Positions 34,957-43,090 of a stretch of DNA of 64,000 bases are shown in pieces. The position numbers were made by a program, and so were the translations under genes. The notes beneath the pieces were generated by a model. It was not told the origin of the DNA. It saw only the letters and a list, made by a program, of their open reading frames with translations, and ran no database searches. Origin of the DNA: Streptomyces neyagawaensis (GTDB taxonomy: Bacteria; Actinomycetota; Actinomycetes; Streptomycetales; Streptomycetaceae); NCBI RefSeq assembly GCF_023516595.1, contig NZ_JAMGBG010000051.1:1-64000 (forward strand), written 5' to 3'. Position 1 is the stretch's first letter, and each line of letters begins with the position of its first letter.

Positions 34957-34995
34957 GCGCGATCGGGAGGATGTCCGCGATCGGAGGATGAGCGC
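34936..34995 (+). repeat. 25-bp tandem direct repeat spanning moaA stop
   Basis: The string ATGTCCGCGATCGGAGGATG plus AGCGC occurs at 34936-34960, where it encodes the end of MoaA, and again at 34971-34995 after a 10-bp spacer. The second copy lies outside the gene. It is a recent-looking duplication that leaves the essential Gly-Gly terminus intact. Confidence 0.8.
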
Positions 34996-35002
34996 TCCGC
35001 GC

Positions 35003-35251
35003 CTACGAGGCGCGGTCCTCCCACTCCTTCAGCGTGACGACGTCCTTGAGGAACCCGCGCACACCGAGGAACTGGGACAGATGCTCCCGGTGCTCCTCGC
35101 ACGCGAGCCAGGTCTTCCGCCGCTCCGGCGTGTGCAGCTTGGGGTTGTTCCAGGCGAGCACCCAGACCGCGTCGGCACGACAGCCCTTCGCGGAACAGAC
35201 GGGTGAGGTGGGGGAGCCGGGCTCGGAACCGGGGACGTCGAGAATGTTCAC
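35003..35251 (-). CDS. small Cys/His protein of unknown function
   Basis: 82 aa. The sequence VCSAKGCRADAVWVLAWNNPKLHTPERRKTWLACEEHREHLSQFL holds C-x4-C and a later C-x2-H, a plausible single zinc site. I recognise a conserved actinobacterial family, sometimes misnamed after acetone carboxylase, without a known role. It is convergent with moaA; the 46-bp gap contains the moaA duplication. Start at ATG 35251 has only a weak ribosome site. Confidence 0.7.
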   Translation of the reverse strand: MNILDVPGSEPGSPTSPVCSAKGCRADAVWVLAWNNPKLHTPERRKTWLACEEHREHLSQFLGVRGFLKDVVTLKEWEDRAS

Positions 35252-35276
35252 CCGTCGACCCTAGCCGCACAAAAGG

Positions 35277-35314
35277 CGACGCCGAGCAGCCACGGGGGGA
35301 GCTGCCCGGCGTCG
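35277..35314. other. 14-bp stem-loop with one mismatch upstream of the small Cys/His gene
   Basis: CGACGCCGAGCAGC (35277-35290) pairs with GCTGCCCGGCGTCG (35301-35314) apart from one A-C mismatch. It lies 26 bp upstream of the minus-strand start at 35251, so on that strand it would be in the 5' leader or promoter. It could also attenuate read-through from the DUF3099 gene. Confidence 0.4.
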
Positions 35315-35430
35315 GTCTGTCGCTCCGACGGGGGATGCGGAGCGCGTACGAAGTATGTCACGGGTAACCCTCTGCCCGGCACAGGAACTACATGATTGAT
35401 CTGAGCTTTTCTTGAGGTTCATGGTCGGAG

Positions 35431-35452
35431 GGATTCCGCTTCGAGCGGATCC
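35431..35452 (-). terminator. hairpin after the DUF3099 gene
   Basis: GGATTCCGCT (35431-35440) and AGCGGATCC (35444-35452) pair with one bulged T, eight bases past the DUF3099 stop on the minus strand. Confidence 0.5.
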
Positions 35453-35459
35453 CCGGCGC

Positions 35460-35846
35460 TCAGGCGTGCTCGCGCGGCTCACTGCGGTGACGGCCCGCGG
35501 AGTCCGCCGGGTCGTCTTCCGAGGAGGATTCCGCGGACCCCTCGGCCGGGGGCGGCGTGATCATCGGCCGCACCGGCGGGGCGATGAACGTCGACGGCAG
35601 CGAGGGCGCGTTCTCGCGGCCCGCGTTGGCGATCACCACGGCGATGTACGGCAGAACCAACCCGAGCACCAGTGCGACGACCGCGACGTGCCGTTCCACG
35701 TTCCAGAGGACCGCCGCGGCGATCACGGAGAGCGTGCGGACCGACATCGAGATGACGTAGCGTCGCTGCCTGCCCCGGACGTCGTCGGCGAGCCCCTGCC
35801 GGGCGCCGGTGATCCGGAAGACCTCGACATTGCTCTGCTTCCGCAT
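35460..35846 (-). CDS. DUF3099 family membrane protein
   Basis: 128 aa. Begins QSNVEVFRITGARQGLADDVRGRQRRYVISMSVRTLSV, the DUF3099 signature, then two helices (VLSVIAAAVLWN region and VAVVALVLGLVLPYIAVVIANA) and a 40-residue acidic, Pro/Ser-rich tail. The family is actinobacterial with no known function. GGAG lies seven bases before ATG 35846. It stands alone, divergent from the GlsB-like gene over 247 bp. Confidence 0.85.
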   Translation of the reverse strand: MRKQSNVEVFRITGARQGLADDVRGRQRRYVISMSVRTLSVIAAAVLWNVERHVAVVALVLGLVLPYIAVVIANAGRENAPSLPSTFIAPPVRPMITPPPAEGSAESSSEDDPADSAGRHRSEPREHA

Positions 35847-36093
35847 CGCGCTCCACCACCCGCCTGTATCGGACGCTCCCTGGCCCGTTCCCCTGCCGGT
35901 CCCGCACGGTGAACGGCGGACCGGTCCCTGTCCACGTTACGCCGCGCCTGCGCCGCCTGGGAGACCGGGTCTCCTCCCGCCGGGACGGGACGAAATGCGC
36001 CGCCCCGCGTAGGGCACCGCCCGACATGCGGCGTAGAGGAGGCGGGCCGACACTGGCCGTACAGCTCACGTCGAGCCGTACGAGGAGGCAGCC

Positions 36094-36372
36094 ATGGGCT
36101 GGTTGTGGGCGATCATCGTGGGCCTCGTTTTGGGCCTGCTGGCCAAGGCGATCATTCCGGGCAAGCAGCACAGCCCGCTCTGGCTGACGACGATCTTCGG
36201 CATGCTGGGCGCTGTCGTCGGCAACGCGATCGCGCGGGGCTTCGGCGTCGAGGAGACCAAGGGCATCGACTGGAGCCGCCACATCTTCCAGGTGATCGCC
36301 GCAGTGGCCATCGTGTACCTGGGCGACAGCCTCTACATGTCGACGGTCGGCAAGCGGAAACACCGAGCCTGA
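36094..36372 (+). CDS. GlsB/YeaQ/YmgE family stress membrane protein
   Basis: 92 aa with three short membrane helices. The transglycosylase-associated family signature is GWLWAIIVGLVLGLLAKAIIPGKQHSPLWLTTIFGMLGAVVGNAIARGFG. The role is loosely linked to envelope stress; no enzyme activity is implied. GAGGAGG precedes the ATG. Transcription probably ends at the strong stem-loop at 36421. Confidence 0.9.
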   Translation: MGWLWAIIVGLVLGLLAKAIIPGKQHSPLWLTTIFGMLGAVVGNAIARGFGVEETKGIDWSRHIFQVIAAVAIVYLGDSLYMSTVGKRKHRA

Positions 36373-36420
36373 GGGACGCCCGCCGCGCGAAGCCGAGGCC
36401 GGTCTGCCGCGCAAGAGGTG

Positions 36421-36460
36421 CGTGGGGGCGGAGCGACCCCGCGGTCGCTCCGCCCCCACG
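36421..36460. terminator. 18-bp perfect bidirectional stem-loop
   Basis: CGTGGGGGCGGAGCGACC pairs with GGTCGCTCCGCCCCCACG around CCGC, between the convergent GlsB-like and tyrS genes. Confidence 0.8.
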
Positions 36461-36470
36461 CCTCCCAGCT

Positions 36471-37739
36471 CTAGGCCCCGGTCACCTCGACGGCGGCCAG
36501 GTTCTTCTTCCCGCGCCGCAGCACCAGCCACCGCCCGTGGATGAGGTCCTCCGCCGCCGGCACGGCGTCCTCGGCGGTGACCTTCACGTTGTTCACGTAC
36601 GCCCCGCCCTCCTTCACCGTGCGCCGCCCCGCGGACTTGCTGGGCACCAGCCCGACCTCGGCGAAGAGGTCCACGACCGGCGCCAGCTCGGCCACCTTGG
36701 CGTGCGGCACCTCGGACAGGGCCGCGGCCAGCGTCCGCTCGTCCAGCTCCGCCAGCTCACCCTGGCCGAACAGCGCCTTCGACGCGGCGATCACCGCGGC
36801 CGTCTGGTCGGCCCCGTGCACCAGCGTCGTCAGCTCCTCGGCCAGCGCGCGCTGCGCGGCACGGGCCTGCGGCCGCTCCTCCGTCTGCCGCTCCAGCTCC
36901 TCCAGCTCCGCACGGGACTTGAAGGACAGGATGCGCATGTACCGGGTGATGTCCCGGTCGTCCACGTTCAGCCAGAACTGGTAGAACGCGTACGGCGTCG
37001 TCATCTCCGGGTCGAGCCAGATGGCGCCGCCCTCGGTCTTGCCGAACTTGGTGCCGTCCGCCTTGGTCATCAGCGGCGTCGCCAGCGCGTGCACCTCGGC
37101 GCCCGGCTCCAACCGGTGGATCAGGTCCAGGCCGGCGGTGAGGTTGCCCCACTGGTCGCTGCCGCCCTGCTGGAGCGTGCAGCCGTACCTCCGGTAGAGC
37201 TGGAGGAAGTCCATGCCCTGGAGGATCTGGTAGCTGAACTCGGTGTAGCTGATGCCCTGGTCGGACTCCAGGCGGCGGGCCACCGAGTCCTTCGTCAGCA
37301 TCTTGTTGACGCGGAAGTGCTTGCCGATGTCCCGCAGGAACTCGATCGCGGACAGACCCTCGGTCCAGTCGAGGTTGTTGACCATGACGGCCGCGTTCTC
37401 ACCCTCGAAGGACAGGAACGGCTCGATCTGGGCGCGCAGCCTGCCGACCCAGCCGGCCACCGTCTCCGGGTCGTTGAGCGTGCGCTCCGCCGTGGGGCGG
37501 GGGTCGCCGATCAGACCCGTCGCACCGCCCACCAGCGCCAGCGGCCGGTGGCCGGCCTGCTGGAGCCGGCGCACGGTGAGCACCTGCACCAGGTGCCCCA
37601 CATGCAGGGACGGCGCGGTCGGGTCGAAACCGCAATAGAACGTGACGGGACCGTCCGCGAGAGCCTTGCGCAAAGCGTCCTCGTCGGTGGACAGGGAGAA
37701 CAGCCCCCGCCACTTCAGCTCGTCGACGATGTCCGTCAC
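36471..37739 (-). CDS. tyrS: tyrosyl-tRNA synthetase
   Basis: 422 aa class I synthetase. The HIGH-like site is SLHVGHLVQVL (after FYCGFDPTAP), the tyrosine pocket has YRRYGCTLQQGGSDQWGNL, and the KMSKS-like loop is TKADGTKFGKTEGG. The C-terminal S4-like tRNA-binding domain ends AAVEVTGA. GTG 37739 is preceded by GAGGAGAC. It charges tRNA-Tyr in the cytoplasm. A -10-like TATAAC (37820-37815, minus strand) lies about 75 bp upstream; no T-box leader was seen in the short gap. Confidence 0.96.
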   Translation of the reverse strand: MTDIVDELKWRGLFSLSTDEDALRKALADGPVTFYCGFDPTAPSLHVGHLVQVLTVRRLQQAGHRPLALVGGATGLIGDPRPTAERTLNDPETVAGWVGRLRAQIEPFLSFEGENAAVMVNNLDWTEGLSAIEFLRDIGKHFRVNKMLTKDSVARRLESDQGISYTEFSYQILQGMDFLQLYRRYGCTLQQGGSDQWGNLTAGLDLIHRLEPGAEVHALATPLMTKADGTKFGKTEGGAIWLDPEMTTPYAFYQFWLNVDDRDITRYMRILSFKSRAELEELERQTEERPQARAAQRALAEELTTLVHGADQTAAVIAASKALFGQGELAELDERTLAAALSEVPHAKVAELAPVVDLFAEVGLVPSKSAGRRTVKEGGAYVNNVKVTAEDAVPAAEDLIHGRWLVLRRGKKNLAAVEVTGA

Positions 37740-37815
37740 GGTTCTCGTGTCTCCTCGATGATCTTCGGATGGTGGCCGGCGGCCGAGGGGCGGCCGACCA
37801 CGAACGACTACGAGG

Positions 37816-39219
37816 TTATACGCCCTGGCTGACAGAGCTCATATTGAAATCCGGCACCCGCAGCGCGGGAGTGGCCGCCCTGGTGAAGTAGTCGCTCCAC
37901 TCCCTCGGCAGGGTCTTCTCCGTGCGCCCCGCCTCGGTGGCCCGCCCGAGCAGGTCCACCGGCGACTCGTTGAACCGGAAGTTGTTGACCTCGCCCGTCA
38001 CCTCGCCGTTCTCCACGAGGTAGACGCCGTCGCGGGTCAGCCCGGTCAGCAGCAGCGTCGCCGGGTCGACCTCGCGGATGTACCACAGGCAGGTCAGCAG
38101 CAGCCCGCGTTCGGTGTTCGCGACCATCTCCTCCAGGGAGCGGTCCTCGCCGCCGTCGAGGATGAGGTTGGAGATGGCGGGCACCACCGGCAGACCGGTC
38201 AGGCCCGCGCTGTGCCGGGTGGTGGGCAGATGCGCGATCTCGCCCTCGCGGATCCAGTCGGTCGCCTTCAGCGGCAGCCCGTTGTCGAACACCGAGCTGT
38301 CGCCGCCCGAGGAGTGGGCGAGCACGAAGGGCGCCGACTCCAGCCCCGGCTCGAACGGGTCGCTGCGCAGCGACAGCGGCAGGTCGGTGAGCCGCTCGCC
38401 GATCCGGGTGCCGCCACCGGGCTTGCTGAACACGGTCCGGCCCTCGGCGGCGTCCCGCGCCGACGCCGACCACATCTGGTAGATCAGCAGGTCGGCCACC
38501 GCTGTCGGCGGCAGCAGCGTCTCGTACCGTCCGGCGGGCAGCTCGATCCGCCGCTCGGCCCACCCGAGCCGCACGGCCAGCTCCGCGTCCAGGGCCGCCG
38601 GGTCGACGTCCTTGAAGTCCCGCGTGGAGCGGCCCGCCCACGCCGAGCGCGTACGGTCCGGGGACTTGGCGTTCAGCTCCAGCGTGCCGTTCGGCTGGTC
38701 GTGCCGCAGGCGCAGCCCCGTCGAGGTGCCCAGATAGCTGGTGACCAGCTCGTGGTTGGCGAAGCCGTACAGCTCGCGTCCGCCCGCACGCGCGCGTGCG
38801 AAGGACTCGCCGAGCGCCGGGGCGAAGTCGGCGAACACGGCGGAGGAGGTCTCCGCGGGCGGCTCCGTGAAGTCGGGGGACGGCTGCACGCCCGTGACCA
38901 GCGGCTGGGCGTCCTCGGCGGGCCCGGCCCCCCGCGCGGCCTCCTCGGCGGCCCGTACCAGCGGCTCCAGTTCCTCGGCGGTGACGGCCGAGCGGGACAC
39001 GACACCGGAGGCGGTGCCCTCCTTGCCGTCGACCATGGCGATGACGGTCACCGACCGCCCCCTGGTGACCCCGTTCGTGGTCAGCGCGTTGCCCGCCCAG
39101 CGCAGGTTGGCCGAAGAGTGCTCGTCGGCGATGACCACGCACCCGTCGGCCCGGGACAGTTCGAGAGCACGCTCGACGATCTCGTGCGGCTTGTGTGCCT
39201 TGTTGACGGGCGCGCTCAT
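37816..39219 (-). CDS. tldE: TldE/PmbA-like metallopeptidase subunit
   Basis: 467 aa; TldD-related beta-barrel protein without the HExxxH zinc motif, as expected of TldE/PmbA. Conserved parts include FGFANHE-like LYGFANHELVTSYLGTSTGLRLRH and GLLLTCLWYIREVDPATLLLTGLTRDGVYLVENGEVTGEVNNFRFNESPVDLLG. It pairs with TldD (39216) to form a proteolytic complex that degrades or matures unfolded peptides and RiPPs in other bacteria. Start ATG 39219 overlaps the TldD stop (ATGA). Confidence 0.9.
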   Translation of the reverse strand: MSAPVNKAHKPHEIVERALELSRADGCVVIADEHSSANLRWAGNALTTNGVTRGRSVTVIAMVDGKEGTASGVVSRSAVTAEELEPLVRAAEEAARGAGPAEDAQPLVTGVQPSPDFTEPPAETSSAVFADFAPALGESFARARAGGRELYGFANHELVTSYLGTSTGLRLRHDQPNGTLELNAKSPDRTRSAWAGRSTRDFKDVDPAALDAELAVRLGWAERRIELPAGRYETLLPPTAVADLLIYQMWSASARDAAEGRTVFSKPGGGTRIGERLTDLPLSLRSDPFEPGLESAPFVLAHSSGGDSSVFDNGLPLKATDWIREGEIAHLPTTRHSAGLTGLPVVPAISNLILDGGEDRSLEEMVANTERGLLLTCLWYIREVDPATLLLTGLTRDGVYLVENGEVTGEVNNFRFNESPVDLLGRATEAGRTEKTLPREWSDYFTRAATPALRVPDFNMSSVSQGV

Positions 39220-40739
39220 CGACCTGCCTCCTGCGTGGTGTTCAGAATGTTGACGCCCTTGAACAGGGCGGAGGGGCAGCCGTGCGAGACCGCGGCGACC
39301 TGGCCCGGCTGGGCCTTGCCGCAGTTGAACGCACCGCCGAGGACATACGTCTGGGGCCCGCCCACGGCCGCCATGGAACCCCAGAAGTCGGTCGTCGTGG
39401 CCTGGTAGGCGACGTCCCGCAGCTGCCCGGTGATCCGCCCGTTCTCGATCCTGAAGAACCGTTGACCGGTGAACTGGAAGTTGTACCGCTGCATGTCGAT
39501 GGACCACGACCGGTCCCCGACGACGTAGATGCCGCGGTCGACTCCGCCGATCAGATCCTCAGTGGACAGCCCGGCCGGATCCGGCTGGAGGGACACATTG
39601 GCCATGCGCTGCACGGGCACGTGCCGGGGGGAGTCGGCGTACGCGCAGCCGTTGGAGCGGCCGAGCTTCGTCAGCCGGGCGATACGGCGGTCCAGTTGGT
39701 AGCCGACGAGGGTGCCGTCCTTCACGAGGTCCCAGGACTGGCCCGCGACGCCCTCGTCGTCGTACCCGACGGTCGCGAGGCCGTGCTCGGCGGTGCGGTC
39801 GCCGGTGACGTTCATCAGCTCGGAGCCGTACCGGAGCTTGCCGAGCTTGTCGAAGGTGGCGAAGGACGTGCCGGCGTAGGCGGCCTCGTAGCCGAGCGCG
39901 CGGTCCAGTTCGGTGGCGTGGCCGATGGACTCATGGATGGTCAACCAGAGGTTCGACGGGTCGACGACGAGGTCGTAGAGGCCCGCCTCGACGCTCGGGG
40001 CCCGCATCTTCTCCGCGAGCAGCTCGGGGATCCGCGCCAGCTCGTCGTCCCAGTCCCAGCCGGTGCCCGTCAGATACTCCCAGCCCCGGCCGACCGGTGG
40101 CGCCAGGGTCCGCATCGAGTCGAACTCACCGCTGGACTCGTCGACGGACACGGCGGTCAGCGACGGATGCAGCCGGACGCGCTGCTGCGTGGTCACGGTG
40201 CCCGCGGTGTCCGCGTAGAACTTGTTCTCGTGCACCGTGAGCAGCGAGGCGTCGACGTGGTTGACCCCGGGGGCCGCCAGCAGCCGCGCGCTCCAGTCCG
40301 TGAGCAGGGCGGTCTTCTCCTCGTCGGGGACGGTGAACGGGTCGATCTCGTAGGAGGAGATCCACGTCTTCTCCGCGTGCACGGGCTCGTCCGCCAGCTC
40401 GACCCGCTCGTCCGACCCGGCCGCCTCGATGACCTGCGCCGACAGCTTCGCCATCGCCACCGCCTGCGAGGCGACCTTCGCTGCGGCGTCCATCGTCAGA
40501 TCCACCCCGGAGGCGAACCCCCAGGTCCCGCCGTGCACCACGCGCACCGCGTACCCGAGGTCGGTCGTGTCCGACGAACCGGCGGGCTTGGCGTCCCGCA
40601 GCCGCCAGGAGGCGCTGCGCACCCGCTCGAACCGGAAGTCCGCGTGCTGGGCTCCGAGCGCACGCGCGCGTGCGAGCGCGGCGTCGGCCAGGGCCCTCAG
40701 CGGCAGTGCCGTGAAGGCTTCGTCGATGGAATGAGGCAC
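39216..40739 (-). CDS. tldD: TldD metallopeptidase
   Basis: 507 aa. The zinc site is HESIGH (in LWLTIHESIGHATELDRALGYEAAYAGTSFATFD). The TldD C-terminus reads RNGCAYADSPRHVPVQRMANVSLQPDP and FGGAFNCGKAQPGQ, the usual glycine-rich end. It forms a peptidase with TldE next door. No RiPP precursor gene was seen beside the pair, so a housekeeping role is likelier. Confidence 0.92.
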   Translation of the reverse strand: MPHSIDEAFTALPLRALADAALARARALGAQHADFRFERVRSASWRLRDAKPAGSSDTTDLGYAVRVVHGGTWGFASGVDLTMDAAAKVASQAVAMAKLSAQVIEAAGSDERVELADEPVHAEKTWISSYEIDPFTVPDEEKTALLTDWSARLLAAPGVNHVDASLLTVHENKFYADTAGTVTTQQRVRLHPSLTAVSVDESSGEFDSMRTLAPPVGRGWEYLTGTGWDWDDELARIPELLAEKMRAPSVEAGLYDLVVDPSNLWLTIHESIGHATELDRALGYEAAYAGTSFATFDKLGKLRYGSELMNVTGDRTAEHGLATVGYDDEGVAGQSWDLVKDGTLVGYQLDRRIARLTKLGRSNGCAYADSPRHVPVQRMANVSLQPDPAGLSTEDLIGGVDRGIYVVGDRSWSIDMQRYNFQFTGQRFFRIENGRITGQLRDVAYQATTTDFWGSMAAVGGPQTYVLGGAFNCGKAQPGQVAAVSHGCPSALFKGVNILNTTQEAGR

Positions 40740-40864
40740 CGAGGTCTCCCTGCTGTCGTGGCCTGTCGGATCCGATCATGTCGCGCCCGCGGGCACCCGG
40801 ACCACATCTTTCCGTGCCGACCACGACGGCTTTCTGTAGGGACCCCACAGTGAGTCCCCCACGC

Positions 40865-40875
40865 CACTGTCAGTG
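40865..40875. promoter_or_regulatory. CACTGTCAGTG inverted repeat before fabG
   Basis: CACTG and CAGTG flank a central T in the 240-bp divergent gap between tldD and fabG, with another ACAGTG half at 40847. It may be an operator for the fatty-acid pair; the match is short and could be chance. Confidence 0.3.
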
Positions 40876-40979
40876 CCCGAATGCCCGCGCGACGGGCCCG
40901 ACCGATAGGTTTTCGAGGAAGGCGCCTGCCGTCCAGGCAATCGGGCAGGTGTGCAGACCGCTATGGAAAGGGTGATCCG

Positions 40980-41699
40980 TTGAGCCGCTCGGTTCTCGTC
41001 ACCGGAGGCAACCGGGGCATCGGCCTCGCCATCGCCCGCGCGTTCGCCGAGAACGGCGACAAGGTCGCCTACACATACCGCTCGGGCGAGCCGCCGGCCG
41101 CCCTCGCGGAGTTGGGCTGCCTCGCGGTCAAATGCGACATCACCGACTCCGAGCAGGTGGAGCAGGCCTACAAGGAGATCGAGGCCGAGCACGGTCCGGT
41201 CCAGGTCCTCGTCGCCAACGCCGGCGTCACCAAGGACCAGCTCCTGATGCGGATGTCCGAGGAGGACTTCACCTCGGTCATCGACACCAACCTCACCGGC
41301 ACCTTCCGTGTCGTCAAGCGCGCCAACCGCGGCATGCTGCGCGCCAAGAAGGGCCGCGTCGTGCTGATCTCGTCGGTCGTGGGCCTCTACGGCTCGCCCG
41401 GCCAGGCCAACTACGCCGCCTCCAAGGCCGCCCTGGTCGGTTTCGCGCGGTCCCTCGCCCGTGAACTGGGCTCGCGCAACCTCACCTTCAACGTCGTCGC
41501 GCCCGGTTTCGTCGAGACGGACATGACCAAGGTCCTCACGGATGAGCAGCGCGAGGGCATCGTCTCGCAGGTGCCGCTCGGCCGGTACGCGCAGCCCGAG
41601 GAGATCGCCGCGACGGTGCGGTTCCTCGCCTCGGACGACGCCTCTTACATCACTGGAGCCGTCATCCCCGTAGACGGCGGACTGGGAATGGGTCACTGA
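40980..41699 (+). CDS. fabG: 3-oxoacyl-ACP reductase FabG
   Basis: 239 aa SDR enzyme of fatty-acid elongation. Starts at TTG 40980 (SRSVLVTGGNRGIGLAIARAF), with GGAAAGG eight bases before; upstream ATGs would add an unconserved leader. Catalytic Ser-Tyr-Lys are in VVLISSVVG and YAASKAALVG; GAVIPVDGGLGMGH closes. The closest match I recall is S. coelicolor SCO1815. It reduces 3-oxoacyl-ACP with NADPH. It is followed after five bases by the enoyl reductase, the known actinobacterial fabG-inhA operon. Confidence 0.95.
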   Translation: MSRSVLVTGGNRGIGLAIARAFAENGDKVAYTYRSGEPPAALAELGCLAVKCDITDSEQVEQAYKEIEAEHGPVQVLVANAGVTKDQLLMRMSEEDFTSVIDTNLTGTFRVVKRANRGMLRAKKGRVVLISSVVGLYGSPGQANYAASKAALVGFARSLARELGSRNLTFNVVAPGFVETDMTKVLTDEQREGIVSQVPLGRYAQPEEIAATVRFLASDDASYITGAVIPVDGGLGMGH

Positions 41700-41704
41700 T
41701 CACC

Positions 41705-42472
41705 ATGAGCGGAATCCTCGAGGGCAAGCGCGTCCTGATCACCGGTGTGCTGATGGAGTCCTCCATCGCCTTCCACACCGCCAAGCTGGCCCAGGAGCAG
41801 GGCGCGGAGATCATTCTCACCGCCTTCCCCCGGCCCACGCTGACCGAGCGCATCGCCAAGAAGCTCCCGAAGCCCACCAAGGTCATCGAGCTCGACGTCA
41901 CCAACGAGGAGCACCTCGGGCGCCTGGCCGACGTCGTCGGTGAGGAGCTCGGCGGCCTCGACGGCGTCGTGCACTCCATCGGCTTCGCCCCGCAGGACGC
42001 GCTCGGCGGCAACTTCCTCAACACGCCGTTCGAGTCCGTCGCGACCGCCATGCACGTCTCGGCGTACTCCCTGAAGTCGCTGACCATGGCCTGTCTGCCG
42101 CTGATGCAGAACGGCGGCTCGGTCGTCGGCCTCACCTTCGACGCGAAGTTCGCCTGGCCGCAGTACGACTGGATGGGCCCGGCCAAGGCCGCCCTGGAGG
42201 CCACAAGCCGCTACGTCGCGCGCGACTTGGGCAAGCAGAACATCCGCTGCAACCTGGTCTCCGCCGGCCCCCTCGCCTCCATGGCCGCCAAGTCCATCCC
42301 GGGCTTCGGCGAGCTGGCCGCCGTGTGGGACCACCGGTCGCCCCTGGAGTGGGACCTCAAGGACCCGGAGCCGGCCGGCCGCGGTGTCGTCGCCCTGCTC
42401 AGCGACTGGTTCCCGAAGACCACCGGCGAGATCATCCACGTCGACGGCGGGCTGCACGCGATCGGCGCGTGA
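41705..42472 (+). CDS. fabI: enoyl-ACP reductase FabI/InhA
   Basis: 255 aa. The N-terminal GILEGKRVLITGVLMESSIAFHTAKLAQEQG has the FabI-type shifted dinucleotide loop. The catalytic Tyr-x6-Lys is YDWMGPAKAALEA. It performs the last reduction of each fatty-acid cycle with NADH. It is a putative target of triclosan- and isoniazid-type inhibitors by family. It is the second gene of the fabG operon; a terminator follows at 42503. Confidence 0.95.
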   Translation: MSGILEGKRVLITGVLMESSIAFHTAKLAQEQGAEIILTAFPRPTLTERIAKKLPKPTKVIELDVTNEEHLGRLADVVGEELGGLDGVVHSIGFAPQDALGGNFLNTPFESVATAMHVSAYSLKSLTMACLPLMQNGGSVVGLTFDAKFAWPQYDWMGPAKAALEATSRYVARDLGKQNIRCNLVSAGPLASMAAKSIPGFGELAAVWDHRSPLEWDLKDPEPAGRGVVALLSDWFPKTTGEIIHVDGGLHAIGA

Positions 42473-42502
42473 CGCCACCCGCGGCCTGACGGTCGGGTCG
42501 AG

Positions 42503-42530
42503 GGGCCCGTGTCCACCGGGACACGGGCCC
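42503..42530 (+). terminator. 12-bp stem-loop after fabI
   Basis: GGGCCCGTGTCC (42503-42514) and GGACACGGGCCC (42519-42530) pair perfectly around ACCG, 31 bp past the fabI stop. Confidence 0.8.
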
Positions 42531-42632
42531 TTCGCGCATCCCCCGTTCGGCCCATCCGACGGGCCGTACCGGCCGGGTGCCGCGCACGCTGGACGTACAC
42601 CGCTCAGCCGCTCGGCCGAGGAGGTCTCCCTT

Positions 42633-43016
42633 GTGCGTCTGTCCCGCAGCTTCGCCCCCGTGGCCGTCGCCCTGGCTCTCGTACTGTCCCTTCCGTACGA
42701 AGCGATCCCGAACGCGCGCGTGGAGACCCGGAACCTGACCGGACCACGGCACGCGCGTGTGACGGCCGACCGTCCCGACCCCTTCGGGGCGGCCTGCAAT
42801 TACACGGTCGTCGGCTCCCGGGTGGTGGGGTACTGCTTCAACCCCTATCCGGACCCCGACCGGGTCCGCCTGCACATCGAGTGCGCGCGCTGGTGGGACA
42901 TCGACAGCGACGGCGCCCCCGTCGAGACGGGCCCCGCGCAGACGGTGCGGTTCACCGGGCGCTGCTGGAAGGAGGTCCGCGCCGTGTGGTTCAGCCACCA
43001 GCGGCCGGACGACTGA
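42633..43016 (+). CDS. small secreted cysteine-containing protein
   Basis: 127 aa. GTG 42633 has GAGGAGG eight bases upstream. A signal peptide (SFAPVAVALALVLSLPYEAIPNA) precedes a mature domain with four cysteines: AACNYT, VGYCFNP, IECARWW and GRCWKE, enough for two disulfides. No enzyme motif is recognised. The domain is lineage-specific as far as I can tell. The last codons and following bases occur as tandem copies (43003-43090). Confidence 0.7.
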   Translation: MRLSRSFAPVAVALALVLSLPYEAIPNARVETRNLTGPRHARVTADRPDPFGAACNYTVVGSRVVGYCFNPYPDPDRVRLHIECARWWDIDSDGAPVETGPAQTVRFTGRCWKEVRAVWFSHQRPDD

Positions 43017-43090
43017 CCCCCCAGGGGCGGGCAGGCCGGACGACTGCCCCTCAGGGGCGACAGGCCGGACGACTGTCGCTCAGGGGCGGC
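43003..43090 (+). repeat. three tandem 29-31 bp units at secreted-protein end
   Basis: GGCCGGACGACTG appears at 43003, 43034 and 43063, each followed by a cCCTCAGGGGCGG-like segment. The first copy contains the stop of the secreted protein gene; the last runs into the end of the GntR gene. They are short local duplications. Confidence 0.75.

Noticed and set aside
37740..37815. T-box leader of tyrS
   Set aside because: The gap to the next gene is only about 76 bp, too short for a T-box, and no anticodon-pairing stem was visible.
39216..40739. RiPP biosynthetic cluster around TldD/TldE
   Set aside because: No precursor peptide, cyclase or transporter gene with RiPP marks lies next to the pair; TldD/E are widespread housekeeping proteins.
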